A stretch of DNA of 64,000 bases from Arenicola marina (lineage: Eukaryota > Annelida > Polychaeta > Arenicolidae). This document shows positions 25,201-37,200 of the stretch, one piece after another. The DNA lies in assembly GCA_964019135.1 (NCBI GenBank), contig OZ025260.1:37181373-37245372 (forward strand), in the 5' to 3' direction. Position 1 is the first letter of the stretch. Each line of letters starts with the position of its first letter. Under the pieces are notes generated by a model. That model was not told the origin of the DNA. It searched no databases and worked only from the letters and a program-made list of their open reading frames with translations. A program made the translations under genes and the position numbers.

Positions 25201-28200
25201 TTTCTCTTAGTTTCATTTTCTTCAGATTGTAGTTACAAGTTAAAATATTGTGCAAAATCTTATAGTTAAATTCTGACAATTTAGAGTCTGTGATGTCAAT
25301 CACTTTTCGACTAAAAGCTGCCAATGTATCTTCCTCAGCAGGTAGCAGACACCAATTGCCTAACGCCTTCAGAGGTTTTTTAACCTCGTACTTACAGCTT
25401 ACTAACGCTTTATATATGTCTTTAGATTTGATATTATTGTTTGAACATGTAATAGAGCCTGTAGTTACACAAGGTAAAATAGTCATGACATCGCGTAGTA
25501 TTAACATTGTATCTCTATATGGATATAGAGCTTTCTTTAGTAACTTGATTTGACGCAGTACATCTCTCTGGTCATTTATCATATGGTACAGGTAGGTTTC
25601 ATCGACACTTCCATTTGTGAATTTCAAATGGTGTACTTTAGTGATACCAACCTTAATAAACGAATTAAAGAGTAGGCATGTTTTTACACTCCTGTTACCT
25701 AACATTACGCTTACGTTTTGGTTTCCCCATAAAGACTCAGTAAGTAAACTCTCGATATCTTGTGGCTTCGGTCGAACATTTGCTTTCGCGTACGCACTTA
25801 TGATATTTGAATAGAAGGTGGGCAACTTGGATAACTCAGGCAATGCACTTTTTTCACTGAAGCACATGTCAACGATTGGTGTTTGAAACTGCTCGCAATA
25901 TTCTTTACCTAGGACAGCCCAATTTGCATTATTTTCATCTGCAAGTAGTCGTATCAGCCACTTGGCTTTCAGGGAGTCAATATACGAGTCTAAGTCTATC
26001 ATTGCCACTCCGCCATACGCTTTTGGTGACATCAATACATTACGTTTAATACGTTCCGTTCTATTCCAGATAAAATTATACAGTAGCTTGTTAAGTTTCT
26101 TAACTATGTCGGGTGGTACTATAACGCAGGTTGCAATAAACGATATCTTTGGGATAATTAAGGCTTTTATTACAGTTAGCTTGCCAAAGAGTGTTAACTT
26201 CCTTTTTTTCCAGGTACTTAAGACTTTCTCTATGGATAGTAGTTTGTTAGTCCAGTTTAGATTATTACACTCTTCACTATCATTTCCGATATACACGCCG
26301 AGACACTTCACAGGCTCTTCCAATATTGCTATACCGTGGGGGGTTACCTCTTTTTTATTCCCGCTGGGACCGACATTCATACACATGGTTTTTGCTAGGT
26401 TTAGTTTTAGTCCTGCCACTTTTTCAAATTCATTTAATTCATCGAGCACCCCTGTAATTTGTTCGGCGTTTTGTAGGAGTAGTGTCAAGTCGTCAGCATA
26501 TTGGGATACCTTTAGCTCGTGCTCTTGCTGTCTGATTCGAACCTTGAAACCCTTTATACCCTTATTGTTTTTTACATTAATGGCCAGCAATTCAATAGCT
26601 ATGACGAACAGCATCGCCGAGAGTGGACAGCCCTGCTTTATACCGCGAGACAAGTTAACAGGATTTGAAAAGTGACCGTTGTTTTTTACCCGTGCAGATG
26701 AATCTTTATATAACAGTCGGACCCATTGAATGAATGATTTTCCAAACTCAAATTTGTTTAGCGACTGGTGTAGAAAATCCCATTCTAAACTGTCAAAAGC
26801 TTTCTCGAAGTCCAAAAATAGAAGAATACCACTGACATGTTTACGATTTGCATAATCTATAACGTCTTGAATCATACGGACATTGCAACCTATAAACCGT
26901 TTTGGTATATAACCAGTTTGATCTGGGCTTATGATACTAGATATGACTGATTTAAGACGCCGGGCCAGCGCTTGTGCCAGGATCTTATAATCAACATTAG
27001 ATAGCGTGATTGGTCTGTAGTTTTTAAGTAATCCACGAGAGTTGCCTTTATGAATGAGCGTTAAAAGCGACGTGCGTTGTGAAACCGACAACACTTCCTC
27101 TTCATAGCATTCCTTGTATGATTCAACTAACAAATCTTTTATGTATGGCCATAATGCTTGATAAAACTCCACGGTGAGCCCGTCGTTTCCCGGAGACTTG
27201 TTTAGTTTCATTGCCATAAGTGCATTTGAACATTCCTGCACTGACACATATCCTTCACAGAGATCGCGATCTTCCTTTGACAATACATTTGTAACCTTTA
27301 CGGCGTCAATATAACTGTTTACATGGTTAATGTCAGGAGACCTGCTTTTGTAGAGGCTATCATAGTATTGATGTAATTCTTTCAGGATACAATCTTTGTT
27401 TGTGATACGGGTTCCGTCCGGTGATTCTAACATGTCTATACTATTATAAGATTGACGAGACTTTTCTAAATTAAGAAAATAAGACGTATTTTTTCCCCTT
27501 GCTCTATCCATTCTGCCCTAGCACGTATCTGAGCTCTTTTTGCGGTATCACACATCAACATATCGTATTCTGCTTTTAGTGTGGTTCTTTTGACTATCAA
27601 GTCAGTAGAGCTATGAAGGACTAGGTCTCTCTCGATAACCTTCAACTCTTCCTCGACCTTTTCCACAGCATTTTTACGTACTCTACTTTGGATTATACCA
27701 TAATGTATGGAAAACTCCTTAAATTTAATTTTGCACAAGTCCCATAGATCTCTTTTACAGCAATAATCCTGATACTCTTCTATCGTTTCATTTAAAATAT
27801 CAATAATCCCAGTTGTATAAGATTCATTTGTTAATAGAGAATTGTTGAGTTTCCAGTATCCTCTCCAACGGGTGCTAGACGAGATGCGGATCTTGAAAAG
27901 CATCGACTTATGGTCTGGTGTGGGCGCGTGAACAATATCTGCCGCCCTAGCTTTTTTCATTAGATCTGCGGATACAAGTATATAATCAATTCGACTGGAA
28001 TTACCTCTAGAAGAAGGGTCTATATACGTGTATTCCCTTTTAAAAGGATTCAAACAACGGTAAGTATCCCCCAGATTTAGCACTTTCTTAAAGACAGTAA
28101 ATTCAGATGAGCTATGGTCAAGATGACCAGATTTTCTGTCAATACTGGCATCCACGGTGTTAAAATCCCCCCCAACCACTGTTTGAGAGGCATTGCATGA

Positions 28201-31200
28201 GTTCTGGAGAATCCAATTACGTACATGCTTGAAGAAGTCAACTCTAGCTTTGCCGTCATTTGGTGCATACACATTTACCAAACAATATTCTGTTCCCTTT
28301 ATCACACAGTTTACTAACAGTGATCTACCTTCATTACCAATATGTGCACTAATCAACTCAAAATCTAGCTTAGTGCTGACTAGAATGGCTGTGCCTCTAC
28401 TGTGAGAAGAATCCCTTACTGAATGAAATGCCTTTCCTTCCCACTCTCTATTAAATTTACCAACGAAACTATCCGTGACGAATGTTTCCTGCAGAAACGC
28501 GATATCAACACCCTTATTTTTAAGGAACATGAAGACCTTTTCACGTTTTACTCTTTTCCGTAAACCTCTTACATTAAGACTAGTACAAGTCACGATATCA
28601 CATTTTAGATTTTCACCCATTGATTTATCTTTTGTCATGAAATATCAAATTCATCCTAGGTTTCACATTGTTTTTGTCCATTAATCCAGTGTTCATAGAG
28701 GTAGGTCCGCAGGGATGGAGGGGTGTCGTTACCGTTTTAGACCATGTAAGACCACGGGCGCTGTGAACTCAGCCGTCGTCGTTGCTCCCTCTGGCGAGTT
28801 TACATTCAGATTCGGCTGGCGGGGTACCGGCTAAGGTCTTCCGCCACTATAGAAGTCCCTCCTACTGTAGCACACCCCGCCACTATAGAAGTCCCTCCTA
28901 CTGTAGCACACCTCGCCACTATAGAAGTCCCTCCTACTGTAGCACACCCCGCCACTATAGAAGTCCCTCCTACTGTAGCACACCCCGCCACCATAGAAGT
29001 CCCTCCTACTGTAGCACACCCCGCCACTATAGAAGTCCCTCCTACTGTAGCACACCCCGTCACTATAGAAGTCCCTCCTACTGTAGCAACGTCCCCTGTT
29101 GCAGGATACCGCACTGTGGCAGTCACACTATATACCGTGGCTAGTGTTTCCACTATCGTAGCCACCGTCATTTCCACAGCCCGTATTTTCATTCATTTCC
29201 ATTCATTTCCATAGCTCCACCCATTTTCGCCGTTTCTCCCATTTCTAAAGTCCTCGCATGTCTTGCCATTACCACAACTGTTGCAGCCCTTCAACTCTGA
29301 ACTGCTCATAGATATACTCTCTACATCTACTGCTAGGAGTTAGCCTACTGCATACTGTATGCTAGAAACTATACAGAAAAAATGTACAGAACATCTGACC
29401 TGAAAACGACTTGAACACATATATTTTCAACGAAAGAGCGTTTTGGGCGAGAAAGAATACAAAGCAAGTCATCAGTAGATTCAAACACCGCTACTACACG
29501 GGCGCCCCATTCACACCCGGTCTCCCAATACACTGACCCGTGGATTTGTTCTCCAGGTCGTTGATGGACAAGGCTAACGAGTGGTCCGTGGCTAACCCCC
29601 AGGCCCTCATCTTCACCTGTGAGACTGTGCAGTGGATGTCGGCAGACCGCCCGATCTACACGGACAGCGGGGTCATCCACAAGAGCATGCACTCCGACAA
29701 GAAGACACGGGTGATGCGAGGACTCAGGTAACCATGTCGACACCGTTAAGTCACTTAGTCTTCATGTGCAAACATGTGGCCCAAAACACCAATACTTGTC
29801 CTCCATCAAGTCGTGGTCGTCCCACATCTGTGCGACACAAACATCTGTATGAGGACAACATCTGTGCGCCGAGCACATCTGTGCGACGACCACATCTGTG
29901 CGACCACATCTGCATGACGACTACATCCATGACCGTCCTTGTTTCACTCAGGCTGTGGTACATGCTCCATCGCTGCCCTTGTTTCACTCGGACTGTGGTA
30001 CATGCTCCATGACCGCCCTTGTTTCACTCAGACTGTGATACATTCTCCATGACTGCCCTTGTTTCACTCAGGATGTGGTACATGCTCCATGACCGCCCTT
30101 GTTTCACTCAGACTGTGGTACATGCTCCATGACCGCCCTTGTTTCACTCAGACTGTGGTACATGCTCCATGACCGCCCTTGTTTCACTCAGACTGTGGTA
30201 CATGCTCCATGACCGCCCTTGTTTCACTCAGGTTGTGGTACATGCTCCATCACTGCCCTTGTTTCACTCAGACTGTGGTACATGCTCCATGACCGCCCTT
30301 GTTTCACTCAGGTTGTGGTACATGCTCCATCACTGCCCTTGTTTCACTCAGACTGTAGTACATGCTCCATGACCGCCCTTGTTTCACTCAGACTGTGATA
30401 CATTCTCCATGACTGCCCTTGTTTCACTCAGGTTGTGGTACATGCTCCATGACCGCCCTTGTTTCACTCAGGTTGTGGTACATGCTCCATGACCGCCCTT
30501 GTTTCACTCAGACTGTGGTACATGCCCCATGACCGCCCTTGTTTTACTCAGACTGTGGTACATGCTCCATGACCGCCCTTGTTTCACTCAGACTGTGGTA
30601 CATGCTCCATGACCGCCCTTGTTTCACTCAGGCTGTGGTACATGTTCCATGAAAACCCTTGTTTCACTCAGGTTGTGGTACATGCTCCATGACCGCCCTT
30701 GTTTCACTCAGACTGTGGTCCATGCTCCATGACCGCCCTTGTTTCACTCAGACTGTGGTACATGCTCCATGAAAGCCCTTGTTTCACTCAGGTTGTGGTA
30801 CATGCTCCATGACTGCCCTTGTTTCACTCAGACTGTGGTACATGCTCCATGACCGCCCTTGTTTCACTCAGACTGTGGTACATGCTCCATGACCGCCCTT
30901 GTTTCACTCAGACTGTGGTACATGCTCCATGACTGCCTTTGTTTCACTCAGACTGTGGTACATGATCCATGACCGCCCTTGTTTCACTCAGACTGTGGTA
31001 CATGCCCCATGACCGCCCTTGTTTTACTCAGACTGTGGTACATGCTCCATGACCGCCCTTGTTTCACTCAGACTGTGGTACATGCTCCATGACTGCCCTT
31101 GTTTCACTCAGGCTGTGGTACACGCCCCATGACCGCCCTTGTTTCACTCAGACTGTGGTACATGCTCCATGACCGCCCTTGTTTCACTCAGGCTGTGGTA

Positions 31201-34200
31201 CATGCTCCATGACCGCCCTTGTTTCACTCAGGCTGTGGTACATGCTCCATGACCGCCCTTGTTTCACTCAGACTGTGGTACATGCTCCATGACCGCCCTT
31301 GTTTCACTCAGACTGTGGTACATGCTCCATGACCGCCCTTGTTTCACTCAGACTGTGGTACATGCTCCATGACCGCCCTTGTTTCACTCAGACTGTGGTA
31401 CAAGCTCCATGACTGCCCTTGTTTCACTCAGGCTGTGGTACATGCCCCATGACCGCCCTTGTTTCACTCAGACTGTGGTACATGCTCCATGACCGCCCTT
31501 GTTTCACTCAGGCTGTGGTACATGCTCCATGACCGCCCTTGTTTCACTCAGGCTGTGGTACATGCTCCATGACCGCCCTTGTTTCACTCAGACTGTGGTA
31601 CATGCTCCATGACCGCCCTTGTTTCACTCAGACTGTGGTACATGCTCCATGACTGCCCTTGTTTCACTCAGGCTGTGGTACATGCTCCATGACCGCCCTT
31701 GTTTCACTCAGACTGTGGTACATGCTCTATGACCGCCCTTGTTTCACTCAGACTGTGGTACATGCTCCATGACCGCCCTTGTTTCACTCAGACTGTGGTA
31801 CATGCTCCAAGACCGCCCTTGTTTCACTCAGACTGTGGTACATGCCCCATGACCGCCCTTGTTTCACTCAGACTGTGATACATTCTCCATGACCGCCCTT
31901 GTTTCACTCAGGTTGTGGTACATGCTCCATGACCGCCCTTGTTTCACTCAGACTGTGGTACATGCTCCATGACCGCCCTTGTTTCACTCAGGCTGTGGTA
32001 CATGCTCCATCACTGCCCTTGTTTCACTCAGACTGTGGTACATGCTCCATGACCGCCCTTGTTTCACTCAGACTGTGGTACATGCTCCATGACCGCCCTT
32101 GTTTCACTCAGACTGTGGTACATGCTCCATGACCGCCCATGTTTCACTCAGGCTGTGGTACATGCTCCATGACCGCCCTTGTTTCACTCAGGCTGTGGTA
32201 CATGCTCCATGACCGCCCTTATTTCACTCGGACTGTGGTACATGCTCCATGACCGCCCTTGTTTCACTCAGACTGTGGTACATGCTCCATGACCGCCCTT
32301 GTTTCACTCAGACTGTGGTACATGCTCCATGACCGCCCTTGTTTCACTCAGGCTGTGGTACATGCTCCATGACCGCCCTTGTTTCACTCAGGCTGTGGTA
32401 CATGTTCCATGAAAACCCTTGTTTCACTCAGGTTGTGGTACATGCTCCATGACCGCCCTTGTTTCACTCAGACTGTGGTACATGCTCCATGACCGCCCTT
32501 GTTTCACTCAGACTGTGGTACATGCTCCATGAAAGCCCTTGTTTCACTCAGGTTGTGGTACATGCTCCATGACCGCCCTTGTTTCACTCAGGCTGTGGTA
32601 CATGCTCCATGACCGCCCTTGTTTCACTCAGACTGTGGTACACGCTCCATGAAAGCCCTTGTTTCACTCAGGTTGTGGTACATGCTCCATGACCGCCCTT
32701 GTTTCACTCAGACTGTGGTACATGCTCCATGACCGCCCTTGTTTCACTCAGACTGTGGTACATGCTCCATGAAAGCCCTTGTTTCACTCAGGTTGTGGTA
32801 CATGCTCCATGACCGCCCTTGTTTCACTCAGGCTGTGGTACATGCTCCATGACCGCCCTTGTTTCACTCAGGCCGTGGTACATGCTCCATGACCGCCCTT
32901 GTTTCACTCAGACTGTGGTACATGCTTCATGGCCGCCCTTGTTTCACTCAGACTGTGGTACATGCTCCATGACTGCCCTTGTTTCACTCAGGCTGTGGTA
33001 CACGCCCCATGACCGCCCTTGTTTCACTCAGACTGTGGTACATGCTCCATGACCGCCCTTGTTTCACTCAGGCTGTGGTACATGCTCCATGACCGCCCTT
33101 GTTTCACTCAGGCTGTGGTACATGCTCCATGACCGCCCTTGTTTCACTCAGACTGTGGTACATGCTCCATGACCGCCCTTGTTTCACTCAGACTGTGGTA
33201 CATGCTCCATGACCGCCCTTGTTTCACTCAGACTGTGGTACATGCTCCATGACCGCCCTTGTTTCCCTCAGACTGTGGTACATGCTCCATGGCTGACCTT
33301 GTTTCACTCAGGTTGTGGTACATGCTTCTCGACGATACGTTCTTCGATGCCAGTGACCGGAGCAAGTGTCCCGGCCCCGTCAAACTGACCTACACCAACT
33401 ACATTCCAGAGGCCAAGACTGACAACTTCCACAACATGTTAAAGCGACTGAACGAAGATCTCCTCAAGAAGGCAATACCGGGTGAGTCTCGCAGGTTGTT
33501 AGGATACCAACGTTATTGAATCTTCAAGATATATCCAACGCACGCCAGTGAGTTATTTGCGGGGATATTTACCGGGTCAGCCGTCACGAGTCGGGGGTTT
33601 GCTCCCCATTGTTGCATGGCGTATATGATTAAACCCCGATGTCATCCTTATTAAAGACAAGAGGGTACCACACAATGACGTCACTTGGTGCTGCCCTCGG
33701 CCATTCCCATTAGCTCTATATTGTCTTTAATTTTCCTTTTGAGATGAGACATTAAATAACAACATAAAATCAGGCGAAGCGTCCTGGATACACTGTCTGA
33801 CTGTGTGATTGTTAACTTGCAAAAGGCGGCAGTGATGTCCGAATTTTGATGACGTAGTACACAAGAAAGTCACCCGCGACGCCCCCGTTTTGCCACAAAG
33901 CGGCTTAGCAACAGACCCTTTTATTTATTGCATATAATATATGCGGTCGTATACCCCAATAACTACATTATTTCTATTGAATCAATTCTCAAGGAAACTG
34001 TATATATGATTACCGCTTATAAGCACTCAGCAACTCAGTCCCTTGACTAAATGATGCCACAAAAATAATTATACAGATAGAATATTTTGTCATCTAAACA
34101 TGTGTTTGGTTGAACTGTAGGTCGGAAGATCCTACGCGTGGAGACGCTGCACCAGCTTAGTGACTGCGCGGACCCAGACACCAACTCCTGGCGGGAGCAG

Positions 34201-37200
34201 CCGGATAACAGCCGGGACTACTTCAGCTTCATCCGCGTCTTCTCCATGCTGAGGGCGGAGGACACGCCGAAAACAAGCGAGCTGGGTACGAATTGGTTAC
34301 AGGTGGTTGATTATTCAGGACGCTTTAACCACTTTTGGTCATATCGCGTCAATGGGAGATGGAAGGGAGAGTGGAGCCATGTCCCGGGGGTAATCCCCTA
34401 CTCTTTACGGAGAAAAACATGGGGTTTTCAACCTGCGACCACACAGACATGGCCACAGCAGGGCTCGAACCGCCGATCCACGTGCCGTTAGGCTCTCAGG
34501 CGACCAGAGCACTACATGCGAGCACTCTAACCCACTGAGCTACCGCGTCGGCCCCGAATTGGTTACAGGCATGCAAGAATACATGTATGTGGCTGGGTAC
34601 GAATTGGTTACTGAGATGCAGGAATACAGGCGGCTCCATTTATGATCCAAACGATAGCCAGTGACATTGCATGATTGGTACGAATTGGTTACTATGATAC
34701 ACTAATACAGGCTGCTACATTTATGGTCCCGGCGTAAGGATTGTTGTCGGCTGGCCATACACCTTGATCATACTCAAGCCTCGTCTCCCCCTTTGGCAGG
34801 TGTCCGGGACTTCTTCCCGGCCTACGACCAGCGCACACCGCACAGTCAGGGATACGAGACCTTCAGCGACCTCTGGCGGAAGGCGGCCCGCTGGCAGTTC
34901 ATGAACCCACGTCTACACATCATCAGCTTCCAGTCGGTCTTCGTCAAGATCAAGAAAGGCGGTGAGGCGGCATTAACCATCTTAGTCCATATCTACATAT
35001 CCGTTAAACCGCCGCATGAGCACGCCAGGGCGTCTGGCAGTTTAGGTCTGGCAGTTTATAGATAGATAGATAGATAGATATAATATATAGACTGATTTCT
35101 ATCATACAAGTATCATAACGCACCCCACAATCTGGTTTCGGTTTTTGCTTCTATATGTCATAACGTAATACTGAAATATTTTAACCCTGGCGTCGGCATC
35201 TGGAGCGAATTTCATTCTTCCAACCAACCACACGTCATAGTCCAGAGAGGTTCTTTGGCGCAATTTAGCCTAAATGTTAACACAAACGTGCCCTTTATAA
35301 AACACCATTCATTTTATTTCATTTCATTTCACTTTACTTCATTTCCTTTCATTTCATTTCATTTCACTTCAGACTCGGACCAAATCACGTTCTTTGACCG
35401 CTGTTACTTCCGCGAGCACAACTCTTCCTACGGGTCGATGGGCCACAACCGCACTGAGTACATCCAGCTGCTGCGTTGTGTGTTCACCCAGGCCCAGCCC
35501 CCCGCCAAGCCGGACGCCCCGCTGGCCCAGCGCCGCCTCTTCTACAAGCACTTCGGTCCCTTCAAGCTGCGGCGCGGCGCCGAGAGCGCCTCGGGGGACG
35601 ACATGGAGCCGCTGGAGTACCTCTACGAAGACCTGCAGCACGTCGAGGCCAAGATCAACAGCTGGCTCGTCTACTCCGGTAAGGCGGGAGAGGTCTATGG
35701 CAAGCCGTTTGTATCATATCGTCTACTCCGGTAAGGCGGGAGAGGTCTATGGCAAGCCGTTTGTATCATATCGTCTACTCCGGTAAGGCGGGAGAGGTCT
35801 ATGGCAAGCCGTTTGTATCATATCGTCTACTCCGGTAAGGCGGGAGAGGTCTATGTCATGCCGTTTGTATCATATCGTCTACTCCGGTAAGGCGGGAGAG
35901 GTCTATAGCAAGCCGTTTGTATCATATCGTCTACCCCGGTAAGGCGGGAGAGGTCTATGGCAAGCCGTTTGTATGATATCGTATTCTCTAGTAAACGGTC
36001 AATCTATGCCTAATGAAAGCTATGAAAGGCATTTGGCCCGCCATTATATGGTACTATTGAGTTATGGCTCGAACCCATGTTGGTTAGCAACTGCCTCTGC
36101 AACCTCCCGATATAACTGGGGGTGTATAAACTGTATGCCGGCTGAGAAAATGTAATGTTGGCATCAGCAAATACACCTTTGGCTTTTATGATATTAAGAA
36201 ATAGTTTTTTATCTTACGCTTTCTCAGCAAATTTAATATCAAGGTCGCTCAGACCAATTTGCGATATATATAGACTTAATTGTGGATTTTACGCCATGAC
36301 CTATACATATTGCTTTTAATAATAATATAATATGACAATATAATAAGCGTAATATGCGCCGCTTGCAAACTATTCAACGCCTTCTGTCCCTTCAGGAGCC
36401 CGGATCCTGGGCATGGAGACGATCCCGACACGGCTGACGACGGGCGGTCAGGAGACGGTGGGTCCGGAGGCAACGTACTGCTACAACGACCGGGAGAAAA
36501 ACGTACATCGGGAGTACTGGCGGGTGCATCTCAGGTAGGAACACTGGCGGGTCCATCTCAGGCAGGAACACTGGCGGGTCCATCTCAGGTAGGAACACTG
36601 GCGGGTCCATCTCAGGTAGGAACACTGGCGGGTCCATCTCAGGTAGGAACACTGGCGGGTCCATCTCAGGTAGGAACACTGGCGGGTCCATCTCAGGTAG
36701 GAGCACTGGCGGGTCCATCTCATGTAGGAACACTGGCGGGTCCATCTCAGGTAGGAACACTGGCGGGTCCATCTCATGTAGGAACACTGGCGGGTTCATC
36801 TCAGGTAGGAACACTGGCGGGTCCATCTCAGGTAGGAGCACTGGCGGGTTCATCTCAGGTAGGAACACTGGCGGGTCCATCTCAGGTAAGAACACTGGCG
36901 GGTCCATCTCAGGTAGGAACACTGGCGGGTCCATCTCATGTAGGAACACTGGCGGGTTCATCTCAGGTAGGAACACTGGCGGGTCCATCTCAGGTAGGAA
37001 CACTGGCGGGTTCATCTCAGGTAGGAACACTGGCGGGTCCATCTCATGTAGGAACATTGGCGGGTTCATCTCAGGTAGGAACACTGGCGGGTTCATCTCA
37101 GGTAGGAACACTGGCGGGTCCATCTCAGGTAAGAACACTGGCGGGTCCATCTCAGGTAGGAACACTGGCGGGTCCATCTCATGTAGGAACACTGGCGGGT

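Larger units (their letters stand above)
24719..28840 (-). mobile_element. L1/Tx1-like LINE, about 4.1 kb, inserted in the 36-bp array
   Basis: Minus-strand insertion. A 27-base T-run at 24718-24744 is its poly-A tail. Both flanks read ccgccactat (24709-24718 and 28841-28850), a target duplication of about 10 bp, although array similarity makes its exact length uncertain. It holds endonuclease and reverse transcriptase parts of ORF2 and about 200 bp upstream. ORF1 is absent, so it is 5'-truncated. Only one frame disruption and one premature stop were seen, so it looks young. Confidence 0.92.

Noticed and set aside
27466-27511. Programmed frameshift between LINE endonuclease and polymerase
   Set aside because: The heptamer does not fit the usual slippery pattern, and related LINEs encode both domains in one frame. 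Loss of one A is simpler.
20806-33326. CRISPR array
   Set aside because: Units are contiguous tandem repeats with no unique spacers, in a spliced eukaryotic gene.
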